A stretch of DNA of 12,939 nt from Pseudomonadota bacterium (GTDB lineage Bacteria > Pseudomonadota > Alphaproteobacteria > Rhizobiales > Rhizobiaceae), in assembly GCA_023419535.1 (NCBI GenBank), contig JAEZXX010000032.1:1-12939 (forward strand), in the 5' to 3' direction. The notes under the pieces were generated by a model, which saw only the letters and a program-made list of their open reading frames with translations, had not been told where the DNA came from and did no database searches. Shown here one piece after another: positions 1 through 5,514 of this stretch. Both the position numbers and the translations under genes were made by a program. Numbering within the stretch: position 1 is the first letter of the stretch; every line of letters begins with the position of its first letter.

Positions 1-77
1 TCCGCGCGGTGATCCAAAACCATCCGAACCGCACGGGCGCGCACCTCGGGACTAAACGGCGGTACCTTCTTCCTCAT
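1..77 (-). CDS. IS3-family transposase OrfA, N-terminal fragment (partial)
   Basis: The first 25 codons from the ATG at 77 read MRKKVPPFSPEVRARAVRMV and then LDHRA before the frame leaves the window. This matches the start of IS3-family OrfA proteins, small DNA-binding proteins with a helix-turn-helix that act with OrfB, usually made by programmed -1 frameshifting, to move the element. Only the lead-in to the helix-turn-helix is visible. Whether the rest of the transposase is intact cannot be seen. The assignment rests on N-terminal similarity recalled for the family. Confidence 0.6.
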   Translation of the reverse strand, partial: MRKKVPPFSPEVRARAVRMVLDHRA

Positions 78-127
78 GGCTCCATCCTCTCAAGAGTTGG
101 AGCCTCCAGCAAACCCGGCACGGTTCA
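1..127 (-). mobile_element. IS3-family insertion sequence, one terminus, cut by window edge
   Basis: This is the end of an insertion sequence that continues off the left edge. It consists of the start of an orfA transposase gene (positions 77 to 1) and about 50 bp of leader. On the minus strand the leader begins TGAACCGTGCCGGGTTTGCT at position 127 and continues with GGAGGCTCC. That sequence resembles the terminal inverted repeats of several IS3-family elements as I remember them. The outer boundary at 127 is inferred from the repeat. The other end is outside the window, so neither the paired repeat nor a target duplication can be checked. Confidence 0.6.
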
Positions 128-311
128 CCCGAGTGACGCACGTGGGTGCTGACGCCGGGTGACTAAGACACCCTGCCCACGCGCTTTCCTACCGATACGA
201 TGCCGAAGATGGGTCGCATGCGACCATGCTTAGGATACCTTCCGGAAGCTGGTCAACAGAACGGCGGCAATCCGCATTGGCTCGTCGCAAGCGGACAGTC
301 GGCTCACCACC

Positions 312-667
312 GAGGCTGTGTGGAAACGCCGTTCCATGCTACTTTTTCGGTAGCCTTGGAGGGGTGGGATGGTGGAGGCCATGCAGGCTCGCTTGGACCG
401 CATGCCTGACGCCATGCGCATCCGTCGGCGAACCGTCGAGCACGTGTTCGGGACGATCAGGGACTGGATGGGCCGCAGCCACTTCAAGACGCGAAGGCTA
501 CGGAACGTGGGAACGGAGATGAGCCTCCACGTCCTCGCCTACAACATGAAACGGGCCATAGCCGTGCTCGGAACGCCGGGGCTCATAGCCGCAATGCGGG
601 GGTGAACGCGGATCGACTTTGCAACTCAACCGTCAGTCTCAGCGCAGACCCGTTTCCACACGGCCTC
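312..667 (+). mobile_element. Internally deleted IS1182-like element with inverted repeats
   Basis: The left end GAGGCTGTGTGGAAACG (312-328) is repeated in inverse orientation at 651-667, where the reverse complement reads GAGGCCGTGTGGAAACG: 16 of 17 bases match. The tetranucleotide CACC lies immediately outside each repeat (308-311 and 668-671), as expected of a 4-bp target duplication. Between the repeats only the last part of a transposase gene remains (369-605), so most of the element has been lost by internal deletion, leaving a 356-bp MITE-like remnant. The family name comes from the transposase remnant. The boundaries are inferred from the repeats; a chance CACC flank cannot be excluded. 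Confidence 0.6.
369..605 (+). pseudogene. IS1182-family transposase, C-terminal remnant
   Basis: This 78-residue stretch encodes only the end of a DDE transposase. It begins around VEAMQARLDRMPDAM, continues with TVEHVFGTIRDWMG and ends with EMSLHVLAYNMKRAIAVLG before a TGA at 603-605. The blocks TVEHxFGTI and EMSLHVLAYNMKR are typical of the C-terminal end of IS1182-like transposases, which are normally about 450 residues or more. The N-terminal helix-turn-helix region and the first catalytic aspartates are missing. The sequence immediately upstream (312-368) is the element's terminal repeat and leader, not coding sequence. It cannot be an active transposase by itself, although its terminal repeats could in principle be recognised by a related enzyme elsewhere in the genome. 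Confidence 0.7.
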
Positions 668-1304
668 CACCCAAGCCCGTCCCGAAGGAGTTCGTTACGC
701 GTCCAGGGGCGGGGCCAGTAATCCGACTGGCGCTCCGGGCGTCGTCCCGGGAGAAGGCGAGGGAATCCCCGCGCGGGCCAGTCTAGGCGACCGAAACCCT
801 GCCGGAGGACGCGACAGCGCTGAAAACGCCTCCTAGGATGGCCGTACAGCGCGTCCAGCGACCTTACCTGATACAGAGGTCGCCCGGAAAAACGACGCAC
901 GAGAGCGAACGCTAGAGGCCTCGAAGGGAGCGCCGGCCGTCCCCTCGACGGGCAAACCAAGCCGCCGACGTAACCTGCGGCGATGGTGAGGAGTCGGCTC
1001 GAGCCGGTCAGTGCGGTCATGTCGTTCCTCTTCGAGGGGATGCGGCTGGGTACGGTCGGCAGGCGCTCTGCAGGCGGAGCCGCGCATAGCGGAGCCGAAG
1101 GAGTGCCGTTTCCAGCATGGCCTTGACGGCCGGCCAGCGCACGTCCCATCCTCTCGAAAGCGCGTTCCTGAAAGGGACGTCGGGGGGGACGCCAGGCACT
1201 TACGGCATCACGAAAGCGTGACTCGGTCTGCCCCGGACAAGGAGATTCCAGCGTGCGACGCCCTTGCCCCGAGAGGTCGGGGGACCTCGGGGAACACGAG
1301 GGGA
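668..1304. other. Stretch with no recognisable gene
   Basis: I recognise no protein or RNA family here. Open frames are short and have no family signature. The best of them runs on the minus strand from an ATG at 1020, preceded by a good ribosome-binding site (GAGGA, 5-bp spacing), through 668 and into the IS remnant, stopping at 583. Its product has a short hydrophobic patch near the N-terminus (LLTIAAGYVGGLV) and then looks like arginine-rich out-of-frame sequence. It may be the start of a gene truncated by the insertion. An inverted pair ACGTCCC (1141-1147) and GGGACGT (1174-1180) also lies here, sharing its core with the repeats at 1943-2016. Confidence 0.4.
1267..1292 (+). other. GC-rich hairpin upstream of the small CxxC ORF
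   Basis: The arms are CCCCGAGAGGTC (1267-1278) and GACCTCGGGG (1283-1292). They pair over 10 bp with a small bulge and a GGGG loop. No T-run follows, so it is not an obvious intrinsic terminator. It lies only a few bases before the ribosome-binding site of the ORF starting at 1308, so it could affect that ORF's mRNA, but there is no direct evidence for this. Confidence 0.4.
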
Positions 1305-1307
1305 ATG

Positions 1308-1595
1308 ATGACTATCGACATTAGCGTGCTTGAACTCGACACGTGCAACGCCTGCCCGAGGAGGCGCCTCATCCGCGCCGGTATGAATGCCCTGCACCGT
1401 ACAGGAGACCTCACTGACGGCTCAGCGATCGATTACGTGGCTAGGGTCTGCCATGGCTGCTTGGCAGAGGGGTCCGTGAGGGCGTACCCGTCTGGCCGGT
1501 GGCCGGTGGCCGGTGGCCGGTGGCCGGTGTGGCTGCTGGCGTACGCCGACGATCCGGACGGCCTGCCCATGCCGGCGGACGGTGGGCCTCGGTAG
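1308..1595 (+). CDS. Hypothetical small protein with two CxxC motifs
   Basis: I do not recognise this 95-residue ORF. The start at 1308 is chosen because GAGGGG (1298-1303) lies 4 bases upstream; an adjacent ATG at 1305 would be too close to it. The product has C13-x2-C16 followed by C48-x2-C51 (CNAC and CHGC), a spacing that could form a zinc-binding knuckle. The intervening segment is Arg- and Leu-rich. No membrane segment or signal peptide is apparent. Residues about 62-74 are encoded by a 7-bp tandem repeat and read GRWPVAGGRWPV, so the C-terminus is low-complexity. The frame is also open upstream of the chosen start, and the region is full of IS remnants, so it may be a chance ORF or a decayed gene. 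Confidence 0.3.
   Translation: MTIDISVLELDTCNACPRRRLIRAGMNALHRTGDLTDGSAIDYVARVCHGCLAEGSVRAYPSGRWPVAGGRWPVWLLAYADDPDGLPMPADGGPR
1493..1527 (+). repeat. Heptanucleotide tandem repeat, TGGCCGG x 5
   Basis: TGGCCGG occurs five times head to tail, starting at 1493, 1500, 1507, 1514 and 1521, all copies identical. The unit length is not a multiple of three, so gain or loss of one copy would shift the frame of the small ORF that crosses it. Three units encode seven amino acids, producing the GRWPVAG periodicity in that ORF. Confidence 0.9.
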
Positions 1596-1942
1596 GCCAG
1601 CACCTGGAAGCCGAGCCCTTCCGCCGATCGAGTAGGAAGATTGTCCGGACGAAGCCGCTGCTCGGCTTGGTCGGGAGTTGAGTGCCGTCAGCGGATCGAT
1701 CTGCCGGGCTCGCCTCGGTCGCCACGGTTGGTGCTGCTACAGCCTTGAGTATGGGCGTTGGAGATCCCTGCTTTTTATCTACACACCGAACGGTGCATTG
1801 TCCCTCGGCGTCGTTCGCAGCGGGACAGCCGGCCACCACGGGGGATAGTGATACGGCTCCGCCCCCAGGGGCTCACGCCGCCTCGCAGGGGCGATCTCGG
1901 TTCGTCCGGATCGACGCACCTGCGGCGCGCCGATCCGTCCGT

Positions 1943-2016
1943 GAGAGGGACGTGAGCTTTGAGAGGGACGTCGATCGACATGAGAGAGGGACGTCAGCCT
2001 CGATTCGGAGGGACGT
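1943..2016 (+). repeat. Iteron-like direct repeats, GAGAGGGACGT
   Basis: GAGAGGGACGT occurs exactly at 1943-1953, 1961-1971 and 1984-1994. A fourth copy, CGGAGGGACGT, lies at 2006-2016 (9 of 11 bases). Start-to-start spacings are 18, 23 and 22 bp, close to two helical turns for the last two. A further TGAAAGGGACGT lies far upstream at 1169-1180. Short, regularly spaced direct repeats of this kind can be binding sites for replication initiators or other DNA-binding proteins, but no initiator gene is in the window. Confidence 0.7.
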
Positions 2017-2028
2017 GCGGCATCGGGG

Positions 2029-2047
2029 GTAGGTACGGAGTAGGTAC
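2029..2047 (+). repeat. Short direct repeat, GTAGGTAC x 2
   Basis: GTAGGTAC occurs at 2029-2036 and 2040-2047 with an 11-bp period, just after the GAGAGGGACGT repeats. No function can be assigned. Confidence 0.6.
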
Positions 2048-2098
2048 AAACGCTGGAAACGGGCAAAACGCCGTTCGGCGCCGGATCCGGTCCGGGCG

Positions 2099-2116
2099 GA
2101 AAAGCTTCGCCTTTTC
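2099..2116 (-). terminator. Possible terminator of the tRNA-Arg gene
   Basis: Reading the minus strand downstream of the tRNA, GAAAAG (2116-2111) can pair with CTTTTC (2104-2099) around a 6-base loop. The U-run lies inside the descending arm rather than after it, so this is only a weak intrinsic terminator. It sits about 12 bases beyond the CCA end. Confidence 0.35.
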
Positions 2117-2127
2117 AATGTTTTAGT

Positions 2128-2204
2128 TGGCGCGCCCGAAAGGATTCGAACCTCTGACCCCCAGATTCGTAGTCTGGTGCTCTATCCAGCTGAGCTACGG
2201 GCGC
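2128..2204 (-). tRNA. tRNA-Arg (anticodon ACG)
   Basis: The 77-nt sequence folds as a standard cloverleaf. The acceptor arms GCGCCCG (2204-2198) and CGGGCGC (2138-2132) pair perfectly. The D-arm is GCTC/GAGC, the anticodon arm CCAGA/TCTGG with loop CTACGAA, and the T-arm AGAGG/CCTTT with loop TTCGAAT. The anticodon ACG is at 2170-2168; in bacteria its first base is normally edited to inosine by TadA so that it reads CGU, CGC and CGA. The discriminator is G and the CCA tail is encoded (2130-2128). The gene lies downstream of xseA on the same strand, with its 3' end towards the IS-rich region. Confidence 0.97.
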
Positions 2205-2317
2205 CTGGCGAGGCCGTCTGTGACGGCGTCGCGAGAGCTTCCTAGCCGCTCGAACCGGTGAATGCAAGCCTCTGTCGCGCTTCGAATGTCGGTTCGGTGA
2301 CGGCCGTCCGAGCAGCA

Positions 2318-2339
2318 CGCCGGAGCGGCCCCTCCGGCG
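2318..2339 (-). terminator. Hairpin between xseA and tRNA-Arg, possible terminator
   Basis: Perfect 8-bp arms CGCCGGAG (2318-2325) and CTCCGGCG (2332-2339) flank a 6-base loop, about 100 bases past the xseA stop codon. No U-run follows on the minus strand, so if it ends xseA transcripts it does so without the usual intrinsic-terminator tail. Confidence 0.35.
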
Positions 2340-2442
2340 CTGGAACAAGCCGCTTGGAACGGGCGACCGAGCGCGGGGGACGGGTCTCGGGCGCTCTTCG
2401 CAGGGCAGCGGCCGAATCGCCGCGGCGGGCGCTGCGCGTCGA

Positions 2443-4020
2443 TCAGCCCTGGCCGACGAACAGGTCGTGCTGGACGCGCGGTCCGTCCTCGTCGGTCCGC
2501 CGACGGCGCCGGGGCGTCGCGCCCGTGCCGGCCGCGATGGCCGCGCGACGCTGGTCGCCCGCGAACTCGATCTCGAAGGGCTGCCCCGGCTGGAGCCCTT
2601 CGGCCCTCGGGATCGGAAGGCCGTCCGTGTCGCGCACGATCGCGTAGCCGCGCTCGAGCACGTTCTTCGGATCGAAGCTCGCCGCCATGCGCTCGGCCGT
2701 CGACAGGCGCTCGCGGCGCCGCGCGCCTGCGCGCTCCACGGCCTCGACGAGGCGGCGTTCCAGGAAGACGAGATGGCGGCGCGCCTCGCGGTTTGCGCCC
2801 GCGATCGTCTGAGGATGAAGGCCGGAGACGGCCCGGGTCAGGCGCTGGCGCCGCGCTGCCACGATCGCGGACAGGCGCTGGACGGCCACGAACTCGGCAT
2901 GCCGCAGATCGGCGCGCTTGGCCCCGAGCAGGGCATCGAGCCGGCCGAGCTGCAGGCCGCCGGCGAGGCGCCCGACGGCATGGCGCCGGTCCGTCGCCGA
3001 GGCCCGGGTCGTCCTGTCGAGGGCGACGGCGGCCTCGTCGAGCCGCCGTCGCGGGAGCGCCAGCAGCATGTCGGGTGCGGGGAGGGCGCGAGCCAGCGCC
3101 TGCGCCGCGCTGCGCTCGCGCGAAAGCTTGCGCGTCACCGCGTGCGCGTGCCGGGCATGGCAGGCGCCGAGCGCGGCGAAGAGGTCGGCGCGCACCGGAA
3201 CCGCCATTTCCGCCGCGCCCGTCGGCGTCGGGGCGCGTCGGTCGGCGACGTGGTCGAGAAGCGTCCAGTCGGTCTCGTGGCCGACGGCCGAGATCAGCGG
3301 GATCTCGGAAGCGGCGGCCGCCCGCACCACCGCCTCGTCGTTGAAGCCCCAGAGGTCTTCCAGGCTGCCGCCGCCGCGCGCCACGATCAGGAGGTCGGGG
3401 CGGGGAACCTTGCCGTCGTCGGGAAGCGCGTTGAATCCCTCGATCGCCGCGGCGACTTCGCCCGCGCTCGTCTCGCCCTGCACGCGCACCGGCCAGACGA
3501 GGAGACGGACGGGGAAGCGGTCCTCGATCCGATGGCAGATGTCGCGGATCACCGCCCCCGTCGGCGAGGTGACGATGCCGATCGTCCTCGGAATGAAGGG
3601 AAGGGGGCGTTTCCGCTCGGGCGCAAAGAGCCCTTCGGCCTCGAGCTTGATCCGCCGCTCGTTGAGGAGCGCCATCAGCGCGCCGGCGCCGGCCGGCTTC
3701 AGATCCTCGATGACGATCTGGTACTTCGACGATCCGGGATAGGTCGTCAGCTTCCCCGTCGCGACCACCTCGAGCCCTTCCTCGGGCCTGAAGGCGAGTT
3801 TGGCGAAGGAGGTGCGCCAGATCACGGCTTCCAGCCGCGAGCGCTCGTCCTTCAGCGCGAAGTAGGCGTGGCCGGAGGAGTGCGGCCCCCGGTAGCCGGA
3901 AATCTCGCCGCGCACGCGCACGTGCCCGAACGCGTCCTCCACGGTCCGCTTGAGGGCGCCGGACAGTTCGGAGACGGAGTATTCGGCCGCGTTGGTCGCG
4001 ATTTCGGAAAGGTCCGGCAT
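2443..4020 (-). CDS. xseA: Exodeoxyribonuclease VII large subunit
   Basis: XseA is the catalytic large subunit of cytoplasmic exonuclease VII, which with several XseB subunits degrades single-stranded DNA from either end into short oligonucleotides during repair and recombination. The 525-residue product has an N-terminal OB-fold for ssDNA binding (about residues 13-110, with VRGEISGYR and SRLEAVIWR). The catalytic domain carries GIVTSPTGAVIRD (148-160), ARGGGSLEDLWGFNDE (214-229) and SAVGHETDWTLLDHVADRRA (244-263). A long, Arg/Ala-rich helical region follows, then a small C-terminal domain around NVLERGYAIVRD. The E. coli protein is shorter (456 residues), but alphaproteobacterial versions are commonly longer. 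The ATG at 4020 fits the family N-terminus; the frame stays open further upstream only because it overlaps lysR. The start lies 11 bases after the LysR stop, so the two may be co-transcribed. Confidence 0.95.
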   Translation of the reverse strand: MPDLSEIATNAAEYSVSELSGALKRTVEDAFGHVRVRGEISGYRGPHSSGHAYFALKDERSRLEAVIWRTSFAKLAFRPEEGLEVVATGKLTTYPGSSKYQIVIEDLKPAGAGALMALLNERRIKLEAEGLFAPERKRPLPFIPRTIGIVTSPTGAVIRDICHRIEDRFPVRLLVWPVRVQGETSAGEVAAAIEGFNALPDDGKVPRPDLLIVARGGGSLEDLWGFNDEAVVRAAAASEIPLISAVGHETDWTLLDHVADRRAPTPTGAAEMAVPVRADLFAALGACHARHAHAVTRKLSRERSAAQALARALPAPDMLLALPRRRLDEAAVALDRTTRASATDRRHAVGRLAGGLQLGRLDALLGAKRADLRHAEFVAVQRLSAIVAARRQRLTRAVSGLHPQTIAGANREARRHLVFLERRLVEAVERAGARRRERLSTAERMAASFDPKNVLERGYAIVRDTDGLPIPRAEGLQPGQPFEIEFAGDQRRAAIAAGTGATPRRRRRTDEDGPRVQHDLFVGQG

Positions 4021-4031
4021 GGGCGCGGCGG

Positions 4032-4982
4032 TCACGTCGCCAGCGCCAGGGAGCGGGTCGGCCGCGCAGGGCGGATGCAGCGCGTTTCGGGAAGGTCCGA
4101 ATCGGCCTCCATCTGCATGGCCGGCACGAGGTTGCGCAGACTTTCGCGGATGTGGTCGACGAGGGCGACGACCGCGGGCGTATCGCTGTTGCGGCCGCGC
4201 AGGATGCTGATCTTGGAATCGCCCAGGCGCGGAAAGCCGTCCGGCTCGTCGAGAACCCGCATCCCAGGCCTCAGCGCGCATTCGGGGAGGACGCTGACGG
4301 CCAGTCCCGCCAGCACGGCCGAGGTCACGATCTGGGCCGACCAGGAGGTGAAGAGAACGCGATAGGGACGCCCGACGGAGTCCAAGGCCTCCAGGCCCTG
4401 ACGCCGCCAGTCGCAGTCGCTGCGGCCGATCGCGAGCGGCACGATCGACTCCTCATGCGCCGAATGGGCCGCGGAGGTCACGAAGTGAAGCGGCTCCCGG
4501 CGCACGACTTCCGCCCAGGCCGGAGCCTTGGGCGGACAGACCAGAGCGACGTCGAGATGGCCCTTCTCGACATGCTCGATGAGGCTCGACGTCGTCTCGC
4601 AGGCGATCTGCATCTCCACGCGGGGATTGGAGCGCGCGAAGCGCGCCATGATCTCGGGCAGGAAGCGTTCGGCGTAGTCGTCGGGCAGGCCGATGCGCAC
4701 GTGGCCCGCAATGTGAGTCTCGTCGAAGGCGGTCAGCGTCTCCTGGCTGAGCGCCAGCATGCGTCGCGCGTAGCCGAGGAGCCGCGCTCCCTCCTCCGTC
4801 AACCGAACCGCACGCCCACCGCGCTCGAAGAGCTCGGCGCCGAGCCGCTCCTCCAGCCGCCGGATCTGCATAGAGACGGCCGACTGCGTCTTGAAGACGT
4901 CTTCGGCGGCCCGGGTGAAGCTGCCGGTGTCGACCACGGCGGCGAAGGTGCGGAGCTGATCGAGATCGAGAGGAGCGGCCAT
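4032..4982 (-). CDS. LysR-type transcriptional regulator
   Basis: This 316-residue protein begins with a winged helix-turn-helix (about residues 6-65), including TGSFTRAAEDVFKTQSAVS and the linker-proximal RRLEERLGAELFERGGRAVR. A C-terminal effector-binding domain (about 95-290) contains VRIGLPDDYAERFLPE and AVLAGLAVSVLPE. The length is typical of the family, whose members usually act as tetramers on target promoters and often repress their own gene. It most resembles the LrhA-like branch; the effector is unknown. The ATG at 4982 (MAAPLDLDQLRT) is preferred because it matches the usual N-terminal length. ATG 4994 and GTG 4997 are in-frame alternatives, and none has a clear Shine-Dalgarno. The gene is divergent from a DUF1127 gene and 11 bases upstream of xseA. 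Confidence 0.92.
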   Translation of the reverse strand: MAAPLDLDQLRTFAAVVDTGSFTRAAEDVFKTQSAVSMQIRRLEERLGAELFERGGRAVRLTEEGARLLGYARRMLALSQETLTAFDETHIAGHVRIGLPDDYAERFLPEIMARFARSNPRVEMQIACETTSSLIEHVEKGHLDVALVCPPKAPAWAEVVRREPLHFVTSAAHSAHEESIVPLAIGRSDCDWRRQGLEALDSVGRPYRVLFTSWSAQIVTSAVLAGLAVSVLPECALRPGMRVLDEPDGFPRLGDSKISILRGRNSDTPAVVALVDHIRESLRNLVPAMQMEADSDLPETRCIRPARPTRSLALAT

Positions 4983-5043
4983 GGTTCGAACCATCACATC
5001 GACTGATGCCAGAGATTACGAACATTCGTTGGATTGATCAATC
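4981..5043. promoter_or_regulatory. Cluster of three palindromes, candidate LysR operator
   Basis: Three short palindromes crowd the region upstream of lysR. ATGGTTCGAACCAT at 4981-4994 is a perfect 14-bp palindrome spanning the probable lysR start codon. ACGAA-CA-TTCGT lies at 5018-5029. GATTGATCAATC at 5032-5043 is a perfect 12-bp palindrome. The last two centres are 14 bp apart and overlap the spacer and the -35 box of the lysR promoter. LysR-type regulators commonly bind imperfect palindromes at such positions and repress themselves while regulating a divergent gene. The palindromes are directly visible; binding by this LysR is inferred. Confidence 0.5.
5013..5041 (-). promoter_or_regulatory. 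Probable sigma-70-type promoter of lysR
   Basis: On the minus strand TTGATC (5041-5036) is followed after 17 bases by TAATCT (5018-5013), each with four of six matches to the -35 and -10 consensus and with ideal spacing. Transcription would start near 5006, giving a leader of about 24 bases to the ATG at 4982. That supports this start over the upstream GTG at 4997. Confidence 0.5.
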
Positions 5044-5171
5044 GCGTCTCTCTACCTTCCGATCATCGCTTCCGGATCGCGAACCGGACGCGCTGCCTGC
5101 CCGGCGGCGCGACGGACGAGACGCGCCCTCGGAGCGAGAGGAAGACGAACCCCATCGAGGACGAAACGACC

Positions 5172-5438
5172 ATGAGTCTGACCATACCCCGGAGCGGAGC
5201 GGGAGTTCTTCCCCGGCTTCGCGAGAGCATCGCACTGGCCTTCGCGGCGCTCGGCGCGATCGCCCGCACCTACGCCAACCGGCAGGCCGCGCTGCGCGTG
5301 TCCGATCTGCCCGACCACCTTCTCGCCGATGTCGGCCTGAGGCGGGACGACGTTCACGCTGCCCTGCAGAGTTCGTGGCGCTCGGACCCGACCTATCTGA
5401 TGGCCCGTTCGGCGCGGGAGAATCGATGCAAGCGCTGA
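5172..5438 (+). CDS. Small DUF1127 protein
   Basis: The 88-residue product carries a C-terminal DUF1127 (YjiS-like) motif, with LRVSDLPDHLLADVGLRRDD at about residues 42-61, preceded by an Ala-rich helix (LRESIALAFAALGAIARTY). DUF1127 proteins are short, Arg-rich and common in alphaproteobacteria. Some have been linked to RNA-associated regulation and to phosphate or carbon metabolism, but no single biochemical role is settled. At 88 residues this one is longer than the minimal 45-50-residue type, with extra N- and C-terminal segments. The ATG at 5172 is supported by GAGGA 10 bases upstream. The gene is transcribed away from lysR and ends just before a strong terminator, so it is probably monocistronic. 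In Brucella a LysR-type regulator (VtlR) activates small DUF1127 genes, which makes control by the adjacent LysR plausible here. Confidence 0.85.
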   Translation: MSLTIPRSGAGVLPRLRESIALAFAALGAIARTYANRQAALRVSDLPDHLLADVGLRRDDVHAALQSSWRSDPTYLMARSARENRCKR

Positions 5439-5461
5439 TATCCGACTGCTCCGTACGAAAG

Positions 5462-5498
5462 AAAGCCGCCGCCGATCCGAGATCCGCGGCGGCTTTTT
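5462..5498. terminator. Strong bidirectional intrinsic terminator
   Basis: AAAGCCGCCGC (5462-5472) pairs perfectly with GCGGCGGCTTT (5486-5496) around a 13-base loop, and T's run through 5494-5498 on the plus strand. On the minus strand the arm ends in CTTTCTTTCG, so it can also stop transcripts from the other side. It lies between the convergent ends of the DUF1127 gene (5438) and the CNNM/CBS gene (5515). Confidence 0.9.
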
Positions 5499-5514
5499 CG
5501 TTCCGGGACGGCGT

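Larger units (their letters stand above)
1596..2098. other. Gene-free stretch with a DnaA-box-like site and repeats
   Basis: No protein-coding family is recognisable. The open frames on both strands are short and look like GC-rich chance frames. TTATCTACA at 1775-1783 differs by one base from the consensus DnaA box TTATCCACA and lies in the locally most AT-rich patch (CTTTTTATCT). About 160 bp downstream are four copies of an AGGGACGT-containing repeat. One DnaA-like match can occur by chance. Confidence 0.4.

Noticed and set aside
125..162. Inverted TCACCCG/CGGGTGA with an inner GCAC/GTGC pair beside the IS3 end
   Set aside because: The middle of the structure does not pair, and it partly overlaps the IS terminus; no function can be supported.
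234..836. Open frame restored if the IS remnant is excised (234-311 joined to 672-836)
   Set aside because: It gives about 80 codons without an initiator or recognisable family; that length is easily open by chance at this GC content.
4021..4281. N-terminal extension of xseA to 4281
   Set aside because: It would overlap the C-terminus of lysR and adds 87 residues unlike XseA; the ATG at 4020 gives the expected N-terminus.
2467..4365. Long plus-strand open frame opposite xseA
   Set aside because: It is antisense to a well-supported gene, rich in Arg/Gly/Ala with no family motif, as expected of a shadow frame in GC-rich DNA.
5034..5171. Longer DUF1127 protein starting at 5034
   Set aside because: It would start inside the lysR promoter palindrome and add 46 residues unlike the family; the ATG at 5172 has a ribosome-binding site.
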